This document shows positions 1-8,419 of a DNA stretch of 64,000 nucleotides, piece after piece. This DNA comes from a virus: the IMG/VR virus record IMGVR_UViG_3300042516_005631, positions 1-64,000 of that record; one strand, 5' to 3'. Position 1 is the first letter of the stretch, and each line of letters begins with the position of its first letter. Both the position numbers and the translations under genes were made by a program. Under the pieces are notes generated by a model, which was given only the letters and a program-made list of their open reading frames with translations, did no database searches and was not told where the DNA came from.

Positions 1-310
1 CTTCTAAATTAAGCAAAGTGCTTTCTTGCCCAGTTACAATTAAATATATTTCGGCGTTGTTTGTTTTAGATAGATTGGTTAATCTAACATATTTTACAGA
101 AGATTTTACAAATGCTCCACCTGTTTGTTCTTCTTCACTATTAACAAAACGTAAAATTTCAACACCCGAACCACTAAATGTAGTAGGGATAGTATCAATA
201 CGTCTAACTATTTGGTTAATATTAGAGATTGTTACTAGGTTATGCGTTTTCTCCTGGTTTTGGTTTGGGAGGGTGATTTCTTCTGTAATGGTTACGTATA
301 AATTAGCCAT
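1..310 (-). CDS. Unknown structural-module protein, N-terminal part only
   Basis: An open frame begins at an ATG (MANLYVTITEE...) and is still open at the window edge, so only about 103 residues are visible. The visible part is rich in beta-branched residues and has no motif I can name. It follows the capsid gene in the direction of transcription but is separated from it by a terminator, so it probably has its own promoter in the AT-rich 35 bp upstream. Its position after gene 23 suggests a head or neck component, but this is inference only. Confidence 0.7.
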   Translation of the reverse strand, partial: MANLYVTITEEITLPNQNQEKTHNLVTISNINQIVRRIDTIPTTFSGSGVEILRFVNSEEEQTGGAFVKSSVKYVRLTNLSKTNNAEIYLIVTGQESTLLNLE

Positions 311-344
311 TTAATTTTATTATACATATTATCATATTATAAAA

Positions 345-376
345 AAATAAAAAAGCCCCGCTTTATAAGCGAGGCT
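345..376 (-). terminator. Rho-independent terminator after the capsid gene
   Basis: On the minus strand an imperfect stem (AGCC-TCGCTT against AAGCG-GGGCT, one mismatch, 3-nt loop) is followed by a long run of T. It lies about 25 bases past the capsid stop codon. Confidence 0.85.
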
Positions 377-401
377 CTTTATTTTCGGTTGACCGTTACT
401 C

Positions 402-2081
402 TTATAGAGTGTTCAAATCACTAACCCAAATACGACCGTAGAATTCAGGACGGATCATTTTCTTAGCGTAACGAGTCAATAGACCTTTTCTTGGTGTGAA
501 AGTGTCTGGATCGTACACTAATGGAGTCATGATTAGAGGTACATATGGAGCGAATACAGCACCAGTTTCAAGGAATTGAGATCCTCTATAACCCATCAAA
601 ATTACATTTTCAGTCATGTATGGGTTTTTGTATACTGTATAACGGTTGTTCAAGTTACCTGATTTTTGGATACCAAATGCATAGCTTGCTTTTGTTACAT
701 CACCATCAGAAGATGAAGCAAATCCTGGGATTGATTCAAGGATAGTTGCTACTGAAGGAGAACATACTAGGAAGTTTGCACCACCACGTAATGTCTTTTG
801 GTGAATTTTGTTAGAAACTTTCTGCATTTTAGTTCCCAAAGTTTGGAACCACTGACCTTGTGTGTTGTAGAAGTTCAAATCAGATGCCCAAGCTGTTTTA
901 CCTGCATTCAAGTAATTGTTGTTTTTAGCTGACCAATATTCATCCCATGCAGAAGCATCTTGAATCAACATATCTAAGTTTTCTAGATCAATTTCTAGAG
1001 CAATGTACTCAGACATGATTGAAGTCAATTCAGCTTCAGCATCTAGTGATTGGTAAGCATTCAAATCTTGAGCGAATTCTGGTGTCCATTGTGCTTTCAA
1101 TTTTCTTGTTTTAGCAACAATAGCTTCAGATTTCATTTTGATATCGATTTGTGGGATAGCTAACGCATCAGCAGAAGTTGATTCAGCATTTGGATAACCA
1201 GCACCGCTGTTATCTTCGAAATCACCTCTAAAGTTATCAGCTGGTTGCATGTTGTAGAAAATAGATGAAGAAACACCTGCAGCTGGGATATCAGCTGAAC
1301 CTACAGCACCACTATAGATAAATGTGATTGCATTAGTACCATTTGTAGAAGTGTATTGTGGTAACAATTTAGCTGCAGTAGCTGAAGTTAAAACTGAACC
1401 AGAGGCTAATACGAATGCTCTAACACCTTTATAATCAGGGCGAGTTAATTGGCCAGTTACAGTTACAGCTGTATAACTACCAGTTGTTGAAGCTAATTCA
1501 GCAGTATATTCTAATTGAGCCCAAGATGCTGTTGCTACAGTTACACCTACAGAAGCTGAGAATTGGTTGATTGAATAAGCAAATCTACCAGCACCATATA
1601 AACCGCTAGAAGCATCAGCATTAGCACCAGGATTTGTGTTACCGTACATAGAAGATGAAGCAGCGTAAACATCTGCACCTGGTCCGAATTGAGTTGGAGA
1701 TCCAGCTTTAGCTGAAGCACCATATTGGAAATCCAAGAAGAATACAAGACCTGAAGGTAGATTCATTGGTTGTACTGACATGAATTCTTTAGTTGATAAA
1801 GAACCAAATACTTTACGTACCAATGGAAGAGCTACACCAGCCCATTGCTCACCTTGTCCTACGTTGAATGTACCACCACCTACGTTTGTAGAAGATTGTT
1901 CAACAACAAGTTGTTTTGCTTGGTTTTCGAGGATCAAAGCCATGTTGTTTTTTTCAACTTCGCTTCCTAGTCCTTCTAATAGGCCTGTTTTAGACCATTT
2001 GCTAGCCATACGTGCAGCATCACTCTGCATGTTTCTCCATCCGTTGGCTGAGCTTTCTAAAAGAGAATTAATACTTGACAT
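402..2081 (-). CDS. 23: Major capsid protein, T4 gp23-like
   Basis: This 559-residue protein has the T4 gp23 layout: an N-terminal helix with KTGLLEGL (31-38), then a segment expected to be removed during maturation, then the HK97-fold shell domain with a SVQPMNLPSGL stretch typical of the family. T4 gp23 has 521 residues and is cut after Glu65. Here a comparable V-V-E site lies at 59-61, followed at once by T-N-V-G-G-x-x-F-x-x-G-Q-G-E (65-78). That peptide recurs in the protein encoded at 7111-7566. The protein assembles the head lattice. It follows scaffold and protease genes as in T4 and is closed by a terminator. Confidence 0.96.
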   Translation of the reverse strand: MSSINSLLESSANGWRNMQSDAARMASKWSKTGLLEGLGSEVEKNNMALILENQAKQLVVEQSSTNVGGGTFNVGQGEQWAGVALPLVRKVFGSLSTKEFMSVQPMNLPSGLVFFLDFQYGASAKAGSPTQFGPGADVYAASSSMYGNTNPGANADASSGLYGAGRFAYSINQFSASVGVTVATASWAQLEYTAELASTTGSYTAVTVTGQLTRPDYKGVRAFVLASGSVLTSATAAKLLPQYTSTNGTNAITFIYSGAVGSADIPAAGVSSSIFYNMQPADNFRGDFEDNSGAGYPNAESTSADALAIPQIDIKMKSEAIVAKTRKLKAQWTPEFAQDLNAYQSLDAEAELTSIMSEYIALEIDLENLDMLIQDASAWDEYWSAKNNNYLNAGKTAWASDLNFYNTQGQWFQTLGTKMQKVSNKIHQKTLRGGANFLVCSPSVATILESIPGFASSSDGDVTKASYAFGIQKSGNLNNRYTVYKNPYMTENVILMGYRGSQFLETGAVFAPYVPLIMTPLVYDPDTFTPRKGLLTRYAKKMIRPEFYGRIWVSDLNTL

Positions 2082-2113
2082 TTTGTTTTGTTTTTTGTTT
2101 TTAAATTAGTTAA

Positions 2114-3544
2114 TTAAATTAATCCAGCCAATTTTTGCATTCTTGCGAATACATCGTTTGACTCTACGATTGGTTGTTTTGTGGTAGGAGTAACAGTTGA
2201 TTTTGAAGCTCTACCTAGGTTTTCTTTAATAGTATTTTTAGCAACTTTAATTCCCTCATTTAAAGTTTCATATACCATTTTTACTTCACCTACGTTTTTA
2301 GCTTTGTCAAATGAACTTAATACTTTTACCTTTTGATTTTCGTTTAAGTTTTTAGCTTTGAAGATTTTGTTTGAGTAAAGCAACTTAGCGTTTAGTAAAT
2401 TGATTTCGTTGATTTCAGCTTTCAAAGTTTCAATTGTAGAAAGAGCTTCATTTAGTTCTTCATCCATCTTTTTCAATTGATATTCTTTAGAAGAAATATC
2501 TTGTCCTTTAGAGTATGATTTTATAGCACCTCCTAAAGCACCTACAGTACCACCGATAAGAGAAACTATACCACCTACAACATTTGGATTAATATTAATA
2601 AGATCACCTACTTTTGCTGAGACAACTTCACCTAGATCTTGATTTAGACCATAAATTAATGAAGCCATACCTAATACTGCGGCACTGATACCTAATTTGG
2701 TTGCTACTTTCCAGATTCTTTGGTCTTTTTTAAGATTTTCGATATCTTGTTTTACAACAGCTTTAAGATCTTCACCTTCAGCTTCAGATATAGTATCATC
2801 TTCTGCTTCTTCTTCACCAGCGGCAGCTACGCCAGCTATTTCTTCTTTACTTACTTCACCACTTTTAACGGCTGCTGCAAGTTTTTTAATTGCTGCTTCT
2901 ACTTCAGATCCTGATGGTAATCCTGATCCTGCTGCTTCGTCTACTTCTTCCATTTCTTCAATTTCTCTTAATAATTCTGCTAAATCTACTTCTTCTTCCT
3001 CTTCTTCAGCGTCCATTTCCATTTCTTCACCTTCTTCTTCGCCTTCTTCGCTTTCGAATTCAGGTCCTGCTTCCAACTCACCGTCTTTAATCATTTGTGC
3101 GATTACGTCTTCAATCATGTCCTTAATTTCATCGTCCGAAAGGTCTCCCATTTCCATGTCGCCTTCACTTTCTTCTTCTTCGCCTTCTTCTTCGGCTTCG
3201 TAAAGGTTTTCGCCTTCTCCTTCTTCTACTTCATCACCTTCTTCTAATTCTAGCTCTGCTAAAAGCTCTTCCAAATCAACTTCCATCATTTCATCTTTTT
3301 CTTCGTCTAAAGCTTTTTCGTCCATTCCAACACCAAATCCTTCTTCTGAATCTGCTGTGGCTTTTCCGAATCCTTCTTCTTCAAGATCTTCTTTTTCCAT
3401 TTCTTGAAGTTTTAAAGATAACATTGATTTCAATTGAGGTGTAAAGGCTTCTTCAAGAGCTGCTTTTGCGTTTGCTATAGCCATTTCTTTTACAGCTTTA
3501 GCTTCAGCGATTGCTTCTTTAAGCATTTCTCTGTTTTTTGCCAT
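2114..3544 (-). CDS. Prohead core scaffold protein, T4 gp22-like
   Basis: This is a 476-residue protein (T4 gp22 has 269). It begins with a helix containing L-K-E-A and I-A-E-A sites (8-14) like gp21 cleavage sites. Residues 50-205 are extremely rich in Glu and Asp. Two hydrophobic stretches follow (about 283-301 and 322-342), then a coiled coil (about 353-390), and the protein ends in MQKLAGLI. Position between protease and capsid genes, acidity and helicity support a scaffold that is digested during maturation. The hydrophobic pair is unusual for a scaffold and could anchor the core or the initiating complex to the membrane. The role is inferred from position and composition. Confidence 0.82.
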   Translation of the reverse strand: MAKNREMLKEAIAEAKAVKEMAIANAKAALEEAFTPQLKSMLSLKLQEMEKEDLEEEGFGKATADSEEGFGVGMDEKALDEEKDEMMEVDLEELLAELELEEGDEVEEGEGENLYEAEEEGEEEESEGDMEMGDLSDDEIKDMIEDVIAQMIKDGELEAGPEFESEEGEEEGEEMEMDAEEEEEEVDLAELLREIEEMEEVDEAAGSGLPSGSEVEAAIKKLAAAVKSGEVSKEEIAGVAAAGEEEAEDDTISEAEGEDLKAVVKQDIENLKKDQRIWKVATKLGISAAVLGMASLIYGLNQDLGEVVSAKVGDLININPNVVGGIVSLIGGTVGALGGAIKSYSKGQDISSKEYQLKKMDEELNEALSTIETLKAEINEINLLNAKLLYSNKIFKAKNLNENQKVKVLSSFDKAKNVGEVKMVYETLNEGIKVAKNTIKENLGRASKSTVTPTTKQPIVESNDVFARMQKLAGLI

Positions 3545-3613
3545 TTTTCCTAAATTTATTTTTTGTTGGGAAAGTACGTTTATTTAAAAAACGTAATAGA
3601 ATTCATTTAATTG

Positions 3614-3641
3614 ATACCACATATATTGAGGGTGGTGGTAT
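3614..3641 (-). promoter_or_regulatory. Hairpin in the long leader of the scaffold gene
   Basis: The 190 bp between the scaffold start and the upstream terminator hold no gene. They contain a perfect 7-bp inverted repeat (ATACCAC/GTGGTAT, 14-nt loop) and AT-rich stretches. Possible promoter and leader region for the scaffold-capsid pair, which need high expression. Confidence 0.4.
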
Positions 3642-3685
3642 ATTCCATTATATGTATGTATAAAACCGTTCAAAGTCGTAGAAAA

Positions 3686-3710
3686 CAAAAAAAGCTCTCA
3701 AAATGAGAGC
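3686..3710 (-). terminator. Rho-independent terminator
   Basis: A perfect 7-bp stem (GCTCTCA/TGAGAGC, 3-nt loop) is followed on the minus strand by seven T. It lies about 25 bases past the end of the 85-residue gene and separates it from the scaffold-capsid unit. Confidence 0.9.
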
Positions 3711-3734
3711 AATTTCTGTACCGGTTTGCATATT

Positions 3735-3992
3735 TTAAAATATTTTTTTCAGGATACTTATTAAATCAATAACATCATTTGTAATTTGTTCTTCATATTT
3801 TGAATTAGTTTCAATTCCAGGAAGATAATAATTAGACATATAATATGCTATTTCATTATCGAATAAATCTTGGATAAGTTTTTTAGTAACGTCGTTTAAT
3901 TTATTTGATTTTCTTAATTGAACAATTAAAGATTCCAAATATGATATAGCATTGTCTATATCTTTGTTTTCTTCATTAATATCAAACATCAT
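3735..3992 (-). CDS. Unknown small helical protein
   Basis: An 85-residue, mostly helical, charged protein with no recognised domain. It overlaps the upstream 61-residue gene by 11 bases, so the two are probably translated together. It is the last gene before a terminator. Its place between the homing endonuclease and the scaffold suggests a head-core accessory, without direct evidence. Confidence 0.7.
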   Translation of the reverse strand: MMFDINEENKDIDNAISYLESLIVQLRKSNKLNDVTKKLIQDLFDNEIAYYMSNYYLPGIETNSKYEEQITNDVIDLISILKKIF

Positions 3993-4167
3993 ACCCTTGG
4001 TCTTTTAAATGTTGTTTGATTAAATCACATTTTTTAGATATTTTATTTGATAAATTCATTAAATCTAATTCCTGGGATTGAGTTTTATATTCTTCTTCAG
4101 TAATTAATCCTGCAAGTTTTTGCATATGAAGAAATTCCTGGGTTAATTTTGGTTGATTTTGGTCCAT
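3982..4167 (-). CDS. Small head-core accessory with MQKLAGLI motif
   Basis: A 61-residue protein carrying MQKLAGLITEEEY at 15-27. The first eight residues are identical to the C-terminal end of the scaffold protein, which points to a shared binding or processing signal. It starts just downstream of a TATTTATA late-module motif and overlaps the next gene. Function unknown. Confidence 0.72.
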   Translation of the reverse strand: MDQNQPKLTQEFLHMQKLAGLITEEEYKTQSQELDLMNLSNKISKKCDLIKQHLKDQGYDV

Positions 4168-4171
4168 ATTT

Positions 4172-4185
4172 TATTTATAAATATT
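4172..4185 (-). promoter_or_regulatory. Late-module motif (AATATTTATAAATAA)
   Basis: TATTTATA lies about 10 bases before the start codon of the 61-residue gene. The overlapping sequence also contains TATAAATA, the T4 late promoter word, in the coding direction. The site overlaps the stop codon of the upstream HNH gene. Confidence 0.5.
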
Positions 4186-4852
4186 TACTTCCTTTACTTC
4201 TATTATCTGAGTGGTATAAAGGTTGGGTATTTGAATAATGGAAGCATTCTTTTTGTTGGTTTGGGTCGGTTAAATCAAAAGAAGCACATGGTTTGATATG
4301 GTCTATTTCCCATAACATTCCATGATTTTCCCATGTCATATCATGTTTAAATTGTTGTTCAATATGTTGTTTATAGAATTCAATATCACATCCTATCAGA
4401 TCAATAGCAGAGTGAAATTTGTTTACTTTTCCTCCAGTTGTATGTCTTTTAATAGCATCTAAATATCTTCCTCTCAAAATTTGTTTTATTTTATATTGTG
4501 GATCTATTTGACGTCTAATTTTATTACGGTTATTTTGCTGTCCAGTTTGTTGTTGATATTGGTTCCATTTAATATTAAAACATATCTTACACAAACTAGT
4601 AACCCCAAATCGACCATTTTTTTGTGGTTTAAATTCAGATAACATCAATGTTTTTTCACAACAAGTACAGGTTTTATATCCTTCAGGAATAGGATTATTT
4701 AAACGTGGAGATTTTTTTGAATGATAATGTTTATTATGGTGGACATAACAACACTGTTTACATTCCCTTTGAAGACCATCTTTACGGGTTTTATTTTTCC
4801 CGTAATTATCAATTGATTTTTCTATTTTACAAGTAGGACAAAGTTTTACCAT
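4175..4852 (-). CDS. HNH homing endonuclease with zinc-ribbon pairs
   Basis: A 225-residue protein with two N-terminal CxxC zinc-ribbon units (C5-C8 with C33-C36; C62-C65 with C88-C91) and a C-terminal HNH core of the WEIDHIKP...F...YSNTQPL type. This is the layout of free-standing phage HNH endonucleases, which cut DNA at a specific site and copy their gene into it. It interrupts the protease-scaffold block, which is contiguous in T4, so it is an insertion. It may have its own transcription from the AT-rich gap on its right. Confidence 0.92.
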   Translation of the reverse strand: MVKLCPTCKIEKSIDNYGKNKTRKDGLQRECKQCCYVHHNKHYHSKKSPRLNNPIPEGYKTCTCCEKTLMLSEFKPQKNGRFGVTSLCKICFNIKWNQYQQQTGQQNNRNKIRRQIDPQYKIKQILRGRYLDAIKRHTTGGKVNKFHSAIDLIGCDIEFYKQHIEQQFKHDMTWENHGMLWEIDHIKPCASFDLTDPNQQKECFHYSNTQPLYHSDNRSKGSKYL

Positions 4853-4898
4853 ACGTTTTATTATACATATGGTAAAGACTTTGAAGAGTTAATTTGGA

Positions 4899-5531
4899 TC
4901 AGAAAATAGGGCAAGATCCTTTTGCGCAAAGAATTTCTGTTATTATCGAATTTGTGCGTGCGTAAGGATCTAGATATGTTGTTCTAGATTCATTTAATTG
5001 TCCATTACGCATCCAAGAGTCAGGATTAGAAGGGTTTGAAACTAAATCAAAAGTCAATAATTCAAAATCATCTTGTACTTCCATCACCTCACCCATTTGT
5101 TTGAGTGAACCCATTCCGCGAGATGAAATACCAATAGTTAAACCATTGTTAACTAAAGCACCTGCTATGCGGCCAGATACTGTTCCTTTTGGTCCTGGGT
5201 CGGAAAATATTTCAACTGTCCCCCATATCTCATCACCATCCCACCATATTTTTCTAATGGCGTGGGAAGCGTTTTTTAAGTTAATTACTTGGGAATCTGG
5301 GTGGTCTAATTCACCGCATGTTTCTGTGGTTTTTTGGTTTATTTTTTGTTGGAAGTTTTCAATTTCACGTTCCCACAACTCACGTTTGTAGTATCTTCCG
5401 TTACCGTTTTTTACCTCAACGGTAGCTAAAATACCTTCAACAAAGATGTTTCCATTACCTTTTAGCCCTTCTAAAAGGCGAACTGGTTGGGGAACAAAAT
5501 GTCTAGTCTCTATTAAAAGATGTTTATCCAT
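4899..5531 (-). CDS. 21: Prohead maturation protease, T4 gp21-like
   Basis: A 210-residue serine protease of the T4 gp21 (S77) family. The expected catalytic elements are visible: GELDHP (73-78) with the His, ISSRG (135-139) with the Ser, and FDLVSNPS (161-168). It cuts scaffold, capsid and internal proteins inside the prohead, usually after [L/I]-x-E. Its own ends carry such sites (L-I-E near residue 8, Q-L-N-E-S near 179), as expected for self-processing. The stop lies about 50 bases from the HNH insertion, and the start sits two bases after the stop of the 526-residue gene. Confidence 0.94.
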   Translation of the reverse strand: MDKHLLIETRHFVPQPVRLLEGLKGNGNIFVEGILATVEVKNGNGRYYKRELWEREIENFQQKINQKTTETCGELDHPDSQVINLKNASHAIRKIWWDGDEIWGTVEIFSDPGPKGTVSGRIAGALVNNGLTIGISSRGMGSLKQMGEVMEVQDDFELLTFDLVSNPSNPDSWMRNGQLNESRTTYLDPYARTNSIITEILCAKGSCPIF

Positions 5532-5533
5532 GT

Positions 5534-7114
5534 TTAGTAATTTTCATCGTATGACATTTCCTCACCCATCATATTATCATCTAGGGGCATTTCTTCCATC
5601 ATGTCATCTTCAGTTTCGTCAATTACTTCTTTTTTCTTGCCTTTAGTTTTGCTAAGCATTTTTTCAACTTTTGATTTTGCTTGCTCTAGTTTTTTGATAT
5701 CTTTTTCAAGTTCTTTAACTTTTTTCTTGTCAGTTAAAGCTTTCATATCTTCATCCTCATCAAGTTTACCAAGTTGAGATTGTTTTTTATCGATCAATTC
5801 TTGAATTTTATCTAGTTTAGATTGTAAAATTTCTTGTTCTGCTTCTTTGTTAATTGCAGCTAAATCTTTTTCAACACTTTCACGTAAAGATTCTAATGTA
5901 TCTTCTTTTACTTCTTTTTTAGGGTTTGGTATAAAAAATGAAAGTCTTCCTTCTCTACCTACATTAACATTATTTAAAAGTGTATAATCGTCAGTTCCAC
6001 CTTCCCTTGTTGGAAGAGTAATTTTACCTCCAATATTATTAGCAGTATTTAAGAAACCTACAAACATTGGGTTGATATCGTATGGTAATTTTTTTAAGTT
6101 TTGTGGAGACAATAATCTAGAACGAATAGCAATTCCTGTAATTTGTTCTGGGTCTTTAGGGTCTTTTAATATTCTTAAGTGTTGGTTTTTCTTGAGTAGT
6201 TCTTCTGTTGCACCTTTAAGGTAAACATACATATCTTGTGGGTCTCTCTCTTCTCTTTCTTTATCGCTTGTTTTTGGACGAATAATAGTAGTCATTTGAG
6301 TAGCCTCTTCTAATTCAGCATCAATCATTTCTTGAATTGCTTTACGTAAAGTAATTTCTTCAAGTGATTCGCCGGCTTCTTTTCTACGTTTTAATTCCTC
6401 TTCGCGTTTTGCTTTTAATTTAGCTTTAATTTCCTCGTCACTGAATTTTTTAGATGGTTCTTTTTTAAATTCATCTTTCCAACTTTCTTTTTCCTCGTTT
6501 AAATTACCGTAGCCAGAAGATTTATATTTTCCAGTTGCTTCTTTTGGTGTACCTAAACCAGGTGCTTCAGTTGTGTATCCTAAATCTTTAACACCAAATT
6601 GACCATCTTTTGTATAGTGAATTGGATCTTTTGCTAAATTTTTCAATACAATATCTTTCAATTGCTGCATTGTTTTATCAGCATTTTTAGGATCTTTCAT
6701 TTCAGTATAATAACCCATCATGATTTGACCGAATATCAAATTGTCAGGATTTTTATCGTCTTTGTTATCAAAGTTATGTTCAAGATCTTTTTCTACAGGT
6801 TTAGAGACTTTTTTCTCCTCTGCTTTTACTTTTTCGTCTTCGTTTTCTTTTTTCTTTCTAGCTTCAGCTAAAAATGCCTCAAATGCAGTTTCGTATGTTT
6901 CCTTTTTTCTCGGCTCATATCCAGCAACAGCACTTAAACCAATTACATTTTCTGAAATTATGTTTTTGGTTTTTAAAGATGCAGTAGCTTCCTCAAATGT
7001 AGCATGATTTGGTACAATATTTGGGAATTGACGTTTAGCATCTGCAAGGAAAACACCTTTATGTCCTTTACCTTCTTTAATTAATAGATACTGATCTTGT
7101 AATGTTTTTTTCAT
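5534..7114 (-). CDS. Head-core protein, charged and coiled
   Basis: A 526-residue protein with many Lys and Glu. The N-terminus includes L-L-I-K-E-G (10-15), a candidate gp21 cleavage site, followed by a region resembling a family found next to the protease in related uncultured phages. Residues 85-270 and 405-500 are rich in charged helix and probable coiled coil. The tail is acidic and methionine-rich. It overlaps the upstream gene by 4 bases. The likely role is a prohead core or internal protein; the enzyme-free composition argues against catalysis. Confidence 0.78.
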   Translation of the reverse strand: MKKTLQDQYLLIKEGKGHKGVFLADAKRQFPNIVPNHATFEEATASLKTKNIISENVIGLSAVAGYEPRKKETYETAFEAFLAEARKKKENEDEKVKAEEKKVSKPVEKDLEHNFDNKDDKNPDNLIFGQIMMGYYTEMKDPKNADKTMQQLKDIVLKNLAKDPIHYTKDGQFGVKDLGYTTEAPGLGTPKEATGKYKSSGYGNLNEEKESWKDEFKKEPSKKFSDEEIKAKLKAKREEELKRRKEAGESLEEITLRKAIQEMIDAELEEATQMTTIIRPKTSDKEREERDPQDMYVYLKGATEELLKKNQHLRILKDPKDPEQITGIAIRSRLLSPQNLKKLPYDINPMFVGFLNTANNIGGKITLPTREGGTDDYTLLNNVNVGREGRLSFFIPNPKKEVKEDTLESLRESVEKDLAAINKEAEQEILQSKLDKIQELIDKKQSQLGKLDEDEDMKALTDKKKVKELEKDIKKLEQAKSKVEKMLSKTKGKKKEVIDETEDDMMEEMPLDDNMMGEEMSYDENY

Positions 7115-7566
7115 TGTTTTTGTTTTAATAAATCTACTGCTTTTTGAATGTATGCTAAAACCATTGAAGATGGTTTATAGATGTCATATGATCCTGGGTT
7201 AGCAGCATAATATTCTATGGTTTCGTTTTTTGCGTTTGATATAAGTGGGGATATTTCTTTAATTAAAGTTTCAATTTGTTCAAATTCTTTAACTCTGTCA
7301 TCTTGAAATTTATCTGCTCCTGTTTTTTCTTTTTCCTCTTCCCACAATTTTTTAATATCGTAAGATTTTGGTTTAATATTCGGAACATTTTTAAATCCCA
7401 ACTTATAATAATAAATATTCTTAGCTCCTTTAGCGTTTTTATTTTTGTTAAATGCCTTTGGAGTAGCATAGCCTTCTCCTTGCCCAGCAGTAAAAGAAGC
7501 ACCACCAACATTAGTAGCGCTCATTTCTTTGAGTTTTTTACGAATTATTTCTTTTAACTTATCCAT
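7111..7566 (-). CDS. Small head protein sharing a capsid-type N-terminal peptide
   Basis: A 151-residue protein starting MDKLKEIIRKKLKEMSA, with L-K-E just before T-N-V-G-G-x-x-F-x-x-G-Q-G-E (18-31). The same 14-residue pattern follows the predicted cleavage site of the major capsid protein. The rest is basic and helical. It overlaps genes on both sides by 4-8 bases. Probably a protease-processed head component. Confidence 0.76.
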   Translation of the reverse strand: MDKLKEIIRKKLKEMSATNVGGASFTAGQGEGYATPKAFNKNKNAKGAKNIYYYKLGFKNVPNIKPKSYDIKKLWEEEKEKTGADKFQDDRVKEFEQIETLIKEISPLISNAKNETIEYYAANPGSYDIYKPSSMVLAYIQKAVDLLKQKQ

Positions 7567-8416
7567 TTACAGCTTCTAGTTCATTAATTAGATCACAATA
7601 CTGCAACAAATCAACTAAATCATTGTCTGTTATTTTAGCATTTTTTAATGGTGGGTTAATTACAGATATAATTTCGTTAATTTTAATTTGGGTAACTGGG
7701 TTTTTTGTTTTCTTGTTTAGATTTTTTAGTTCAGTTTTAATCTCGTTTATTTTGTTTGTATAAAATTCTTTTAAACGAGGTGTATTATCTATTGAATTGA
7801 TATATTCTTTTAAAATGAGTTTTTGGTTTAAACTCAAATCATCGTATTTGTTATTAAATTTCTCCATTAATATTTTGTATGCAAGAAACTTAACATCTTT
7901 ATCTGATTTTTCTATTTCCTCTAGTACTTCATCCTTTGCAGCATTTCCTTTGATTTGAGCTGCTGTTAAATGCTCTAAAATAGTTATTTTATTTGAAATA
8001 GATTGTTCAGGGTTAGTTGGAGTTGTGGAATGTGTGATTTCTAGCAATGTATAGAAAGCAGCATATACTTTATAATTAGGTAATTTATGATTAAAAAATG
8101 TATTTAAATCATAGTGTTTTTGGATTTCACTAATTAGATTGTATTTTTGTCTTTTAAGTACTCCTCTATTTAATGCTTTAGAAGAATCAACTAAAGTAGA
8201 AACCACAACATTAGCTTTTGCTTCAGTTAAAGTGGTTTTCTTTAATAAAGTTTCATATAACTTGTACTCACGACCTAATTCCGTTTTAACGAAATACTTT
8301 TTAAGTATATCTTTTGCCGGGGAATCCTTACCATCTAGTGTGTCTGTGGTTATTTGACGAACTAAAAGTTCAAAAAGTATACCCGTATTTTTATATTTTG
8401 AATGACGAATTAACAT
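7559..8416 (-). CDS. Conserved head-module protein of unknown function
   Basis: A 285-residue mainly helical protein with no known catalytic motif. Position after the portal and before the core proteins corresponds to the small core-protein genes of T4 (67/68), but it is larger and I see no sequence likeness I could defend. It overlaps the 151-residue gene by 8 bases. Confidence 0.75.
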   Translation of the reverse strand: MLIRHSKYKNTGILFELLVRQITTDTLDGKDSPAKDILKKYFVKTELGREYKLYETLLKKTTLTEAKANVVVSTLVDSSKALNRGVLKRQKYNLISEIQKHYDLNTFFNHKLPNYKVYAAFYTLLEITHSTTPTNPEQSISNKITILEHLTAAQIKGNAAKDEVLEEIEKSDKDVKFLAYKILMEKFNNKYDDLSLNQKLILKEYINSIDNTPRLKEFYTNKINEIKTELKNLNKKTKNPVTQIKINEIISVINPPLKNAKITDNDLVDLLQYCDLINELEAVNG

Positions 8417-8419
8417 ATT

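Noticed and set aside
2697-3203. A 168-codon serine-rich frame on the plus strand
   Set aside because: It is the complement of the Glu-codon-rich scaffold gene and has no leader or homology-like features.
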